From Bacteroidales bacterium (GTDB lineage: Bacteria; Bacteroidota; Bacteroidia; Bacteroidales; Marinilabiliaceae), in contig JAKSLH010000005.1 of the NCBI GenBank assembly GCA_024401335.1, positions 118,159 through 182,158 of the forward strand: a DNA stretch of 64,000 nt, read 5' to 3'. The translations under genes and the position numbers were made by a program. The notes below the pieces were generated by a model that was given only the letters and a program-made list of their open reading frames with translations, made no database searches and was not told where the DNA came from. Numbering within the stretch: the stretch's first letter is position 1; each line of letters starts with the position of its first letter. Of this stretch, positions 17,354 through 26,257 are shown piece after piece.

Positions 17354-18622
17354 ATGAGTACTTTTATTACTATCATACCAATGTTGGCCGATGCAGCAGA
17401 AACAACAATGGAAACTGCTAAGGATTTTGTTAACGGCCTTGATACCTTATGGGTGTTGCTCGGCGCAATGCTCGTCTTCTGGATGCAGCCTGGCTTTGCT
17501 CTCGTTGAAGCTGGCATGACCCGTTCTAAGAACACTGCCAACATCCTTATGAAGAACTTCTGCGATTTCATGTGCGGATCTGTTCTCTACTGGATTCTCG
17601 GATTCTCTCTTATGTACGGTGCAGGCAACGCTTTCATCGGTTGGGAAGGCTTCGGATTCATTGGTTCTGACTCTAACGTCCCTGCGGAATGTACTTTCAT
17701 ATTCCAAACGGTCTTCTGCGCCACAGCCGCTACTATAGTTAGTGGCGCTATGGCTGAACGCACTAAGTTCTCTATGTATTTCATCTATTCTATGCTTATC
17801 TCAGCTATCGTCTACCCTATCGAGGGCCACTGGTCTTGGGGCGGCGGATGGCTCTCTGAAATGGGATTCCACGACTTCGCTGGTTCTACTGTGGTTCATC
17901 TCTGCGGTGGCGCTCTCGCTCTCGCTGGCGCTATGGTCCTCGGCCCTCGTATCGGCAAATACGATAAGAACGGCAAGTCAAAGGCCATCCCTGGCCACAA
18001 CCTCACTCTCTGCGCTCTCGGTGTATTCTGCCTCTGGGTAGGTTGGTTCGGCTTTAATCCTTGCTCAACAGTTGCAGCTACAGGTTATGCAAACGCTGTC
18101 TCTATGTCTCATGTCTTCGTAACAACCAACATGGCTGCTGCTATAGGCGGACTCGCTGCGCTCGCATATACATGGATAATCGATGGCAAGCCTTCTCTTT
18201 CAATGGTATGCAACGGTGTACTTGCAGGCCTTGTCGGCATCACCGCTGGTTGCGACTGCGTTAGCATCGGTGCTTCGGCTATCATCGGCGGCGTCACTTC
18301 TATTGTAATGTGCCTCTCGGTTTCATTCATCGACAAGACCCTCAAGATCGACGACCCTGTTGGTGCAGTATCCGTTCACGGCGTAGGCGGTATTCTCGGT
18401 ACAGTCCTCACTGGAGTCTTCTGTGACCCTGATATCAATGGCACAGAATGCTCTATCGGAGTTCAGACTCTCGGAGCTGTTGTTGTCGCTGCTTTCGCTT
18501 TCATCTGCGGCATGATAATCTTCAATGCTATCAAATACACTCACGGTCTCCGTTGCGACAAGCGTATCGAAGAGGAAGGTTTGGATATCTATGAGCATGG
18601 CGAAAGTGCCTACAACAACTAA
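17354..18622 (+). CDS. amtB: Ammonium transporter
   Basis: 422 residues with 11 predicted membrane segments. Twin pore histidines lie at His182 (STVVHLCGG) and His342 (VSVHGVGG). The family signature DFAGSTVVHLCGGALAL precedes GAMVLGPR. It moves ammonium or ammonia across the inner membrane and is blocked by unmodified P-II bound at its cytoplasmic face. An N-terminal hydrophobic stretch (TFITIIPMLADAAE) could be a signal peptide, as in other Amt proteins. It ends before a strong terminator at 18667-18699. Confidence 0.94.
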   Translation: MSTFITIIPMLADAAETTMETAKDFVNGLDTLWVLLGAMLVFWMQPGFALVEAGMTRSKNTANILMKNFCDFMCGSVLYWILGFSLMYGAGNAFIGWEGFGFIGSDSNVPAECTFIFQTVFCATAATIVSGAMAERTKFSMYFIYSMLISAIVYPIEGHWSWGGGWLSEMGFHDFAGSTVVHLCGGALALAGAMVLGPRIGKYDKNGKSKAIPGHNLTLCALGVFCLWVGWFGFNPCSTVAATGYANAVSMSHVFVTTNMAAAIGGLAALAYTWIIDGKPSLSMVCNGVLAGLVGITAGCDCVSIGASAIIGGVTSIVMCLSVSFIDKTLKIDDPVGAVSVHGVGGILGTVLTGVFCDPDINGTECSIGVQTLGAVVVAAFAFICGMIIFNAIKYTHGLRCDKRIEEEGLDIYEHGESAYNN

Positions 18623-18666
18623 TACGCGCATCTCTTTTTGACGTAGCGTCTCTCTATAATCAAAAC

Positions 18667-18699
18667 AAGAGGCAGCACCTTAATTAGGAGCTGCCTCTT
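18667..18699 (+). terminator. Rho-independent terminator after amtB
   Basis: A perfect 10-bp stem AAGAGGCAGC/GCTGCCTCTT closes a short AT loop and is followed by TTTTATTTTC on the plus strand. It lies about 45 bp beyond the amtB stop. Confidence 0.85.
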
Positions 18700-18795
18700 T
18701 TATTTTCACTCTTTCAAAATGGACAATAGTTCGAAGACAAGTAAAAACCCTTTCTAGATTCTTTTATATAGAAAATACACGCAATAGTTAAATAG

Positions 18796-18966
18796 CTATT
18801 CTTTATTCTTTAATTTTCGCCAACTTCTTATGGCAAGTACTAACCATGCAATTGCTAACAAAGCTGGAACTAACATTTGCCACCACCTTTTATCATCAAT
18901 GCAATTATGCACACAATCGCACAACCAATAAGCAAAGCACACCAAATAAAAAACAAACTCTTTCAT
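18796..18966 (-). CDS. Small membrane protein, unknown function
   Basis: 56 residues from ATG 18966 (a GTG at 19029 would give 77). Two hydrophobic segments, FVFYLVCFAYWLCDCV and MLVPALLAIAWLVLAI, flank a short polar loop with DDKRWW, and the C-terminus is basic (RSWRKLKNKE). No family is recognised. A TATATTTG box at 19059-19066 supports transcription. It stands alone between the amtB terminator and a secreted-protein gene, so context gives no function. It could still be a spurious frame. Confidence 0.4.
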   Translation of the reverse strand: MKEFVFYLVCFAYWLCDCVHNCIDDKRWWQMLVPALLAIAWLVLAIRSWRKLKNKE

Positions 18967-19058
18967 GAAATTTACACACAATATATCGTCTCTTTTTCTT
19001 TCACCTTGAAACTTTTTGGTTAGTCTCACGCTTTCTCATGAATGAGATTTTGGACACG

Positions 19059-19066
19059 CAAATATA
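19059..19066 (-). promoter_or_regulatory. Candidate -7 box TATATTTG
   Basis: Exact minus-strand match upstream of the small membrane-protein frame. The leader would be about 23 nt to GTG 19029 or 86 nt to ATG 18966. Confidence 0.4.
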
Positions 19067-19158
19067 AGACAAACTAGCAAGCCAACCTATGATATTATTA
19101 AAACTTTATTCCGTTATAGACATTCGCATAAACTATACACAATCCGCGCAACAAAAAA

Positions 19159-19184
19159 AAGACCATCCTACTAAGGATGGCCTT
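19159..19184 (-). terminator. Rho-independent terminator downstream of the T9SS-tail-like gene
   Basis: The hairpin CCATCCT-ACTA-AGGATGG is extended by AAG/CTT. On the minus strand it is followed by a run of eight T. It lies 22 bp after the stop at 19207. Confidence 0.8.
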
Positions 19185-19206
19185 CAACCATATATCTAAT
19201 AATAAA

Positions 19207-19995
19207 TTACTTTCTAACGAACTCAGTCTGAGAGTTGTCATAGTTCAAATAATACTTGCCCTTTGCAAGACCAGCTGTATTAATGCTTGAACCATAGCCC
19301 TTGAATACAATTCCACCATACTGATCGTATATCTCATACATCGTTTCCTCTGAGAATGTAATTGCTGAATCAGTTTGCTTAAATGTAACAGCAGGAGTAG
19401 TCACAATAGCTATCGCTTCTTTAGAATAAACAGATATCTTCTTGTTGTCTGTCTGACGTACTCGGAACTTATTAGGACCACTATGAGTTCTTACCTTAAC
19501 CTCATATTCATTAGGCTTGTTCTTGCCCTTGCCTCTAACTTCACCTACCTTAACCCACTTGTTCCAACGATACTGCTCAACAATGAATGGAATAGAACCT
19601 GTCTCACCAGATGTAGAGAACTTCAAAACACCATTCTTAACTGAAACACTTTCAAATTTAGCAGGAGTCTTTACCTGTAGAGCATATGTGTTAAGAACCA
19701 TTGGTGTGCAATCATCCTTATACTTAATTGCGACAGTAACATCATCACCGATTGCAAAACCAAACACCGACAAATCAATCTCAAACGCGCTTGAATTAAT
19801 TTCGTCCGTGGTAATCATACCATTAACGGTAACTTCATATGCACAGAAACCTACTCCAGATGGAGCAAACGGATTGCGAACATAAATGTTCTCACCTTGA
19901 TATGTTCCTTTAACAACGACCTCATCAGCCTTCGCATCCAATACCGGAGCAACTGTCATAAGCAGAAGAGATATCGCGGTCAAAATATTCTTCAT
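19207..19995 (-). CDS. Secreted beta-rich protein with a T9SS-type C-terminal tail
   Basis: 262 residues from ATG 19995, chosen because a signal peptide (MKNILTAISLLLMTVAPVLDAKA) begins there. The middle looks like Ig-like beta domains of no known family. The last ~45 residues, with YEIYDQYGGIVFKGYG, INTAGLAKGKYYLNY and terminal TEFVRK, resemble the type A T9SS sorting domain: the 'vyD..G..v...idls.LpkGvYil' pattern ending in a basic residue. The usual opening YPNP motif is missing. If correct, it is exported by T9SS, whose regulators PorW and PorX lie in the same window. A weak box (20047-20054, one mismatch) may give it its own promoter downstream of ispG. Confidence 0.65.
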   Translation of the reverse strand: MKNILTAISLLLMTVAPVLDAKADEVVVKGTYQGENIYVRNPFAPSGVGFCAYEVTVNGMITTDEINSSAFEIDLSVFGFAIGDDVTVAIKYKDDCTPMVLNTYALQVKTPAKFESVSVKNGVLKFSTSGETGSIPFIVEQYRWNKWVKVGEVRGKGKNKPNEYEVKVRTHSGPNKFRVRQTDNKKISVYSKEAIAIVTTPAVTFKQTDSAITFSEETMYEIYDQYGGIVFKGYGSSINTAGLAKGKYYLNYDNSQTEFVRK

Positions 19996-20087
19996 AATCG
20001 AGTATAATTTTTCAGACAACAAGTTTAGCAATTATTTATTTAACTTCAAAGTAAAAATAATTCTTTTCTTCAATCTTTTTTAACCCT

Positions 20088-21779
20088 TTACTGTTTTTCA
20101 ATCCACTTACCATCTTCTTTTATTAAGCTAACAAGCTCATTTATAGCATCTTCTTCTGGCAAGGCTCGTTTTAGCAATTGTTTACCTCTATACAACGAAA
20201 TTTTATTCGGACCTGCGCCTACATAACCGTAGTCGGCGTCCGCCATCTCTCCTATTCCATTTACTATACATCCCATAACTGCTATCTTCAGCCCCTTCAA
20301 ATGTCCAAACACGCCTTTTATCTTTTGTGTAGCGGCCTGAATGTCATACAATGTACGACCACAACCTGGACATGATATAAACTCGGCCTTAGAGAATCTC
20401 ACCTTGGTCGCCTGTAGTATCTGCAACTCTGTCTCCTCCAAAATATCTCGGCTCATGTTTGGATTCTCCAATATCAAGCCGTCTGCCAAGCCGTCGATGA
20501 ATAGCAAACCTGAATCTGCCGCCGACTTCAACTGGAAGTCCTCTACATCGGTGTCTGTATAACTCAACTTGACTACCACAGGTGCCTTGACGCCTGCCGC
20601 ATCCAAACCAAGTATCATCGACCTCAACTCTGCAGTCTGATTGGCGGTCGTAGCCTTGGCTAAAACTACTGCGCTACTGTCTCTCTTTACCTTCTCTACA
20701 ACATCTTCCGACATATCTGACATGCTCAACTCTACAAAGTTGATGCTCTTGCCCATTATATCTCCACTAACCACTGGTTTGTTATCTCCTCCTATACCAC
20801 AAACGGCGCTTGTCCGACGTTTAGCGTATTGGTATGGAGAGTATGTTGTCACATCCGATACCTTTATCTTTTCATGACCTTCCTTGCCTGAGATATAATC
20901 TACAAGCTTCATCGCTACCGGAACCTCTGCCTCTGGCGCTTCTGTGAGCGACACTCTGACCGTATCGCCTATTCCGTCAACTAACAAGGCTCCTATGCCT
21001 GCAGCCGACTTGATTCTTCCCTCTACATCACTTCCTGCCTCTGTCACTCCTAAATGCAACGGATACACGCTTCCTCTCTCTTTCATGGTCGCCATCAACA
21101 ATCTTACGGTCTGGACCATTACTCGCGTATTCGAAGACTTGATGCTTATCACTATTCTCCTGAAATCAAGGCTCTCAAGTGCTTGCATATACTCTATGCA
21201 CGACGCCACCATACCCTCTGGTGTGTCTCCATATTTTGCCATGATTCTATCCGAAAGCGATCCATGATTGACGCCAATACGCAATGTCGTGTCATGCTCT
21301 TTGCAAACATCTACCAATGGCTTCAACTTCGAAACAATCAAAGACATCCACTCTTCGTCACTCATGTTATCTGCTGCTGCATCAAACTTCTTCTGCTCTC
21401 CTGTGAAGTTGCCTGGATTGATCCTCACCTTCTCAACATGTGACGCCGCAATAAGTGCCGCATTGGGATTGTAATGCACATCAGCTACCAATGGCGTCAA
21501 AAAGCCCTTGACTCTCAAGCCATCACGGATATTCTTTATGTTCTCCGCCTCCGAACGTCCCTGAGTAGTCAACCTGACTAGCTCTCCGCCTGCCTCAATA
21601 ATACGTATGGCTTGCTCAACAGACGCCTTCGTGTCATTGGTGTCTGTAGTGGTCATCGACTGTATTCTTATTGGCGACTTTCCACCGATAGAGACTTCTC
21701 CTACATGGACTTCTCTTGTCTCCACTCTCTTGTACTCAAAGAGTGAATCAGCGTATGATGATGCATTCATATCATTCAA
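20088..21779 (-). CDS. ispG: 4-hydroxy-3-methylbut-2-enyl-diphosphate synthase (long form)
   Basis: 563 residues, versus ~370 in E. coli. The extra ~200 residues in the middle are the insert domain shared by Bacteroidetes and plant IspG. Cluster-binding cysteines are Cys470 and Cys473 (CPGCG) and Cys504 (GCIVNGIGE). It reduces MEcPP to HMBPP in the MEP isoprenoid pathway with a [4Fe-4S] cluster and an electron donor. The start at 21779 leaves only a ~5-nt leader behind the TAATTTTG box at 21791-21798. An ATG at 21770 is an alternative. It is divergent from gldA. Confidence 0.95.
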   Translation of the reverse strand: MNDMNASSYADSLFEYKRVETREVHVGEVSIGGKSPIRIQSMTTTDTNDTKASVEQAIRIIEAGGELVRLTTQGRSEAENIKNIRDGLRVKGFLTPLVADVHYNPNAALIAASHVEKVRINPGNFTGEQKKFDAAADNMSDEEWMSLIVSKLKPLVDVCKEHDTTLRIGVNHGSLSDRIMAKYGDTPEGMVASCIEYMQALESLDFRRIVISIKSSNTRVMVQTVRLLMATMKERGSVYPLHLGVTEAGSDVEGRIKSAAGIGALLVDGIGDTVRVSLTEAPEAEVPVAMKLVDYISGKEGHEKIKVSDVTTYSPYQYAKRRTSAVCGIGGDNKPVVSGDIMGKSINFVELSMSDMSEDVVEKVKRDSSAVVLAKATTANQTAELRSMILGLDAAGVKAPVVVKLSYTDTDVEDFQLKSAADSGLLFIDGLADGLILENPNMSRDILEETELQILQATKVRFSKAEFISCPGCGRTLYDIQAATQKIKGVFGHLKGLKIAVMGCIVNGIGEMADADYGYVGAGPNKISLYRGKQLLKRALPEEDAINELVSLIKEDGKWIEKQ

Positions 21780-21790
21780 AGTTTTGATTG

Positions 21791-21798
21791 CAAAATTA
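21791..21798 (-). promoter_or_regulatory. -7 promoter box TAATTTTG of ispG
   Basis: Exact minus-strand match; leader about 5 nt to ATG 21779 and 14 nt to ATG 21770. Confidence 0.5.
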
Positions 21799-21818
21799 AT
21801 AAAAAGGTAGTTATTTTA

Positions 21819-21826
21819 TATCTTTG
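21819..21826 (+). promoter_or_regulatory. -7 promoter box TATCTTTG of gldA-like gene
   Basis: Exact plus-strand match 42 bp upstream of ATG 21868; leader about 35 nt. It sits back to back with the ispG promoter. Confidence 0.6.
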
Positions 21827-21867
21827 CACTAAGTGATTAAATTTCGAACACCAATAATATAACAGTT

Positions 21868-22773
21868 ATGTCTGTCAAGGTAGAAAATATAACTAAAACC
21901 TACGGCACTCAAAAAGCCCTCGACAATGTCTCTTTCAACATCGACAAAGGCGAAGTTGTTGGATTCCTCGGTCCTAACGGCGCCGGCAAATCTACAATGA
22001 TGAAGATCGTAACTGGATATGTCATTCCCGACCATGGCGAAACCAACGTTTGCGGCATCAATATCAACGGAAGCTCCATTGAGGCCCGACGCCTCATCGG
22101 ATACCTTCCCGAGCACAACCCGCTCTACCTCGACATGTATGTACGCGAATATTTGTCAATGGTTGCCGGATTATACCAGCTTGACAACATAAATAAAAGG
22201 GTGTCCGAAATGATTGAGCAGACTGGCCTCGGACCAGAATGTCATAAGATTATCGGTTCTTTGTCGAAAGGCTACCGCCAGCGAGTCGGTATAGCCCAAG
22301 CTCTCATTAGCGATCCTCAGGTTGTTATACTCGACGAACCTACTACAGGCCTCGACCCTAACCAGATTATAGAGATTCGACAACTTATAAAAAACATCGG
22401 TCGCGAAAAGACGGTCATGCTCTCTACTCATATCATGCAAGAGGTCGAAGCCGTTTGCGACAAGGTAATAATTATCGATCACGGACAAATACGCGCACAA
22501 GGCTCTATCGACCAGATTGCTCTCAAAGCTAATGGCCGTCTTTCTACTGAAGTTGAATTCACTTCACCCATAGACTGTGATAATCTTATAGCGGCAGTCG
22601 GCGCTTCAGCAATCTCTACTCTTTGCAACGCAAAATACAAGGTGACATCCGACCACGATATCCGCAAGTCTCTTTTCGATTACGCAGTTGCCAATAACAT
22701 TGGACTTCTCGAACTACACACCGAGAACAGCGACATGGAAACACTTTTCCATGAACTCACTGACAACAAATAG
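21868..22773 (+). CDS. gldA: ABC transporter ATP-binding protein, GldA-like
   Basis: 301 residues. Walker A GPNGAGKST is at 35-43, the signature LSKGYRQR at ~134, Walker B VVILDEPT at ~157 and the H-loop in STHIMQE. Overall similarity, including the EHNPLYLDMYVREYL stretch and the C-terminal ~80-residue extension, is to gliding-motility GldA of Bacteroidetes. The permease partners GldF and GldG are not adjacent. In non-gliding Bacteroidales its transported substrate is unknown. The stop is 2 bp from that of the convergent radical SAM gene. Confidence 0.8.
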   Translation: MSVKVENITKTYGTQKALDNVSFNIDKGEVVGFLGPNGAGKSTMMKIVTGYVIPDHGETNVCGININGSSIEARRLIGYLPEHNPLYLDMYVREYLSMVAGLYQLDNINKRVSEMIEQTGLGPECHKIIGSLSKGYRQRVGIAQALISDPQVVILDEPTTGLDPNQIIEIRQLIKNIGREKTVMLSTHIMQEVEAVCDKVIIIDHGQIRAQGSIDQIALKANGRLSTEVEFTSPIDCDNLIAAVGASAISTLCNAKYKVTSDHDIRKSLFDYAVANNIGLLELHTENSDMETLFHELTDNK

Positions 22774-22775
22774 CA

Positions 22776-23555
22776 TCAATAAGACACCGACACGTCAGCT
22801 ACTACTTTTCTCGTCATATCTGCTATATCGTCTAGTCTTTGCTTATTTACCTTTTGCATCGATCTGAGTGGTGTGTCTCTATCTATCGTATAGATCATCA
22901 CACGAGGTGGATTTATCCTACGAATAAGCTCAAGCCACGCCATCACGTCCTTGTCGGTTGAATTGTCATATTCTTTACCATCAACCGTCCACTTGGCAAA
23001 CATCGTCTGAACCGCAAGGTTGTCATGAAACTGTGACATCTGCTCTACAACCTTCTCGACAGAATACTCATAGTTTGGCACATCAAGAATCCTGACCATC
23101 TCATCTGAAGCCGAGTCTAGTTTGAGAATATTATCATCTACAAGCTTGAGCGCTTCTACGACATTCTCATCACCAAGGCGCGACGCATTCGACAATACTG
23201 CCACACGGGCTTGCTGACAAAATTCATCACGAAGCTCTATCGTATCACGTATAACTCCCAGAAATTCCGGATGTAGAGTCGGCTCTCCATTGCCAGCAAA
23301 CGTCATGACATCAGGCAACTCACCTCCTATGCGCATTTCAATCAACTTGTCCCTCAAAAGTGCCTTGACTTCCTCACGCGAAGGCATACGCGAAGTGCCA
23401 CCAACAGCCTTGACAGTATAGCCACATTCACAATATATGCAGTCAAAAGAGCATATTTTTCTGTCCGCAGGCAACAGATTGATGCCCAATGACACACCAA
23501 GACGACGACTGTGAACAGGACCGAAAATTGTTGAAGAAAAAAGTGCTGTTGCCAT
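22776..23555 (-). CDS. Radical SAM protein, COG0731 (wyosine-synthetase-like) group
   Basis: 259 residues. The N-terminal FGPVHSRRLGVSLGINLLP and the [4Fe-4S] motif C35-x3-C39-x2-C42 (CSFDCIYC) are typical of the COG0731 group. The SAM-binding region is FAGNGEPTLHPEF. Bacterial members have no settled reaction; archaeal relatives act in wyosine formation on tRNA-Phe, which bacteria lack. It is transcribed alone from a TATCTTTG box at 23578-23585 with a ~16-nt leader. Confidence 0.82.
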   Translation of the reverse strand: MATALFSSTIFGPVHSRRLGVSLGINLLPADRKICSFDCIYCECGYTVKAVGGTSRMPSREEVKALLRDKLIEMRIGGELPDVMTFAGNGEPTLHPEFLGVIRDTIELRDEFCQQARVAVLSNASRLGDENVVEALKLVDDNILKLDSASDEMVRILDVPNYEYSVEKVVEQMSQFHDNLAVQTMFAKWTVDGKEYDNSTDKDVMAWLELIRRINPPRVMIYTIDRDTPLRSMQKVNKQRLDDIADMTRKVVADVSVSY

Positions 23556-23577
23556 AGCTTTTCAATTTTTTATGGCA

Positions 23578-23585
23578 CAAAGATA
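23578..23585 (-). promoter_or_regulatory. -7 promoter box TATCTTTG of radical SAM gene
   Basis: Exact minus-strand match directly adjacent to the stop codon of the upstream TPR gene (23586). Confidence 0.6.
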
Positions 23586-24728
23586 CTATATTTCCTCCCC
23601 TTTCATAAATCTTTCCTCTTTTATCTTGTCTATGCGTTGCCTTACTCCTTGGGTAACAAACGAACCATCGTCACCTACCAGCTCTAGATACCGGCTCCAA
23701 TAGAGATACTCATTGTCCACATCACCGGCCATATAGTAGCAATACCCCAACTGATAACTGAGCTCAGAACTCTCTGGCTTACACTTGCCAGCCATACGGA
23801 AATAATCAAGCGCTTTACGGTAATCCGACAAAGATGCATAATAATCACCAAGGCCGAAATATAACCTGAACAACAGGTTTGAATCGGGCTGCATAAGTTC
23901 GATAGCATTCTTTATATCATTCTCTCCCTTCACTGCCAGTGTGTCAAAATCAAGTTCAACAAGTCCTAACATTGCCAACGTTAGCCCATTGTTTCCATTA
24001 TATATATCATTACATTTCCGAAAACACTCAAGCGCATCATATTTTCTATCTACCTGCAAATATGACATTCCTAGATAATATAGCGTAGAAGGACGATGAT
24101 CACCACCATCGACAAGTCTATTATATTCGTTTATAGCCTTCCGTGGATATCCGGCATTGTAATACGCAAGGGCTTTCGTCGCATTTACCGCATTATTGGC
24201 GCTGTCTATTTCCGAGTACCGCTCAAGATAATCTACTGCCCGCTTCGCCATCTTATTACCTATAAGCAGTTTCGAAAGACTGACCAGGTTACTCTGGTTC
24301 TCGATATTACGCTCCGCTTCTAACGCCATATATCGAAGTGTCGAATCTACCATTTCAAGACGCTCAAAACAACGGGCCATCAAATACACCTCAGATGAAT
24401 CGGGCACCGGCACCATGTCCGTAGGCGTCAGCAACTCTCGACACAACTCTATACATCTCTGATAATCAGCTCTCTGATAATAGCATGTCGCCAACTCATG
24501 CTTGATGGTGTCTGACGGGTGAATGGCATAGGCTCTTTCTGCCCACCTTAGCGTTCGTACCGTGTTCGCACGATCTCGGTAATAATGCGCAAGCCTCATC
24601 ATCGACCTCCAATCTGTCGTGTCCCGCGCTACACTATCACACAAGGCTTCAACTACTGAGATCGATTGTGCCTGAACAGCAGACACCGATAGAACAATAA
24701 ACAAAAACGAACAAACAATACATCTCAT
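23586..24728 (-). CDS. Periplasmic TPR-repeat protein
   Basis: 380 residues from ATG 24728, beginning with a signal peptide (MRCIVCSFLFIVLSVSAVQAQ). At least seven TPR-like helical repeats follow, for example ALAYYNAGYPRKAINEYN, LYYLGMSYLQVDRKYDALECFRK, FGLGDYYASLSDYRKALDYFR and YQLGYCYYMAGD. TPR proteins act as scaffolds; no enzymatic domain is visible. It lies 76 bp downstream of the M56-TonB gene on the same strand without an obvious promoter or terminator between them. It may thus be the third gene of the BlaI-controlled operon (inference). Confidence 0.75.
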   Translation of the reverse strand: MRCIVCSFLFIVLSVSAVQAQSISVVEALCDSVARDTTDWRSMMRLAHYYRDRANTVRTLRWAERAYAIHPSDTIKHELATCYYQRADYQRCIELCRELLTPTDMVPVPDSSEVYLMARCFERLEMVDSTLRYMALEAERNIENQSNLVSLSKLLIGNKMAKRAVDYLERYSEIDSANNAVNATKALAYYNAGYPRKAINEYNRLVDGGDHRPSTLYYLGMSYLQVDRKYDALECFRKCNDIYNGNNGLTLAMLGLVELDFDTLAVKGENDIKNAIELMQPDSNLLFRLYFGLGDYYASLSDYRKALDYFRMAGKCKPESSELSYQLGYCYYMAGDVDNEYLYWSRYLELVGDDGSFVTQGVRQRIDKIKEERFMKGEEI

Positions 24729-24804
24729 GACTGAATTTTTTTGGTTAATAGGAAAGGGATTTGTCCTCTTTATATGCCTAATCAATGCGAAGCAATATCA
24801 TCCA

Positions 24805-26238
24805 TTAATTCAAAACAAAATTGATAGGCACCGTATAGGAAACGCGTACAGGCTCTCCATCAACATTACCAGGCTTCCACTTTGGCATAGATGAAACGAC
24901 TCTGATTGCTTCTGCATCAAGATTCGGATCAATGCTTCGAGCAACATTAACATCTACAACATTGCCCTCTTCATCTACTACGAAATGACAGAACACTCTG
25001 CCTTCAATTCCTGCCTTCATCGCCGCTTCTGGATATCTCACCTCACTAGCAAGATATTCGCGAAGTGCCTGATCACCATTAGGGAACTGTGGCATTCCTT
25101 CCATTCCAACCCAAATATATGAGTTACTTTTCTCGCTAAACGAGACTTTTTCGCCACTTTTCGTGACATAGTTCATATACCTTTCCCCTGTCTCTGCATT
25201 CTTCTCTATAGTCACATTTTTCTCCAGTATTCCCTTTTCAAGAAGCTTCCCCTTCATGTTTTCTACAATGTCCACATTCTCTTCCTTAACTCCTTCTACA
25301 ATGTCAGAGACATCCTCTTGCATATTTTTTTGCTTTAATATAACTTCGCTCTCGCTACAAGCGACATTAGCGAATGCAATCATCGCTCCACCGATGATTG
25401 GAAGGGCATAGAGCACCTTAGCTCTCGCCCATACTGATGATTCTTTACGTAGCATCATGGTTATTCGATTTTTAAGTTTACCGTGATTAAAGCTGTTGGC
25501 AACAGAACTCCACTTCGCGCCAGCAGCCTTTTTAATTAATAATATCTGATATTGCTTCGCATTGACACCCGAATCGAGAACAGCCTTGTCTGCCTCAAAT
25601 TCGTGTACAGCACATAGTTCAGAACGCATAAGCCACATAGCCGGATTAAACCATTGCATGCAGCATGCCACGTCCATTGCCATCAAGTCTATAGAATGGC
25701 CATAACGTATATGGGCAAGTTCATGGATGAGTATCTCGTGGTTCTTCTGCTCGTAGTCAGACCTGTTCATCGACACATATCTCAACCACGAGAATGGCGA
25801 CATATTCGAGTCATTAAGCACTAATGTAACCCCTTCGCCAAGCGATACGCGCTCTCCTTTTCTCAGAAATCTAATTACTTGGAATACAGACACTATCAGA
25901 CGAACAACAAAAATCGCCACACCCGCCCAATACAACAACGCAACAGCTTCTCTCCACGACCAGTCATGCACCATTCCTCCTTCTGCCGCGCCCCCACTTT
26001 CAACGCCTACTGTTATCCCATCTAGTATAACGGACAATGACATGTTGCCAACCACACTCTCCGAAGCCGACTCTAACGTAAGCCCACATCGCGGAAGCAC
26101 AAACGATAACGCGACCGCGACAAGTATAACTATGCGGTTCATCCTCACAAATGTCTCCTTGCTCAAGAATAACCTATATAGCAGATAAAACGCTATCAAG
26201 CAAACTGATACTTTTACATTATAAAGCAGTATTTCCAT
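24805..26238 (-). CDS. M56 (BlaR1-type) membrane metallopeptidase with C-terminal TonB domain
   Basis: 477 residues from ATG 26238; a TTG at 26244 is disfavoured. The N-terminal half has membrane helices and the zinc site HELAH (His172-His176), with EFEADK downstream supplying the third ligand, as in BlaR1/MecR1 sensors that cleave their repressor. Another TM follows (IIGGAMIAFANVAC). Instead of a penicillin-binding sensor domain, residues ~390-477 form a TonB C-terminal domain (YPEAAMKAGIEGRVF, VDEEGNVVDVNV, MPKWKPG, VPINF). This architecture is common in Bacteroidetes. The inducer is unknown. It lies 19 bp downstream of blaI. Confidence 0.88.
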   Translation of the reverse strand: MEILLYNVKVSVCLIAFYLLYRLFLSKETFVRMNRIVILVAVALSFVLPRCGLTLESASESVVGNMSLSVILDGITVGVESGGAAEGGMVHDWSWREAVALLYWAGVAIFVVRLIVSVFQVIRFLRKGERVSLGEGVTLVLNDSNMSPFSWLRYVSMNRSDYEQKNHEILIHELAHIRYGHSIDLMAMDVACCMQWFNPAMWLMRSELCAVHEFEADKAVLDSGVNAKQYQILLIKKAAGAKWSSVANSFNHGKLKNRITMMLRKESSVWARAKVLYALPIIGGAMIAFANVACSESEVILKQKNMQEDVSDIVEGVKEENVDIVENMKGKLLEKGILEKNVTIEKNAETGERYMNYVTKSGEKVSFSEKSNSYIWVGMEGMPQFPNGDQALREYLASEVRYPEAAMKAGIEGRVFCHFVVDEEGNVVDVNVARSIDPNLDAEAIRVVSSMPKWKPGNVDGEPVRVSYTVPINFVLN

Positions 26239-26257
26239 AGCCAATATGTTTTATCGA

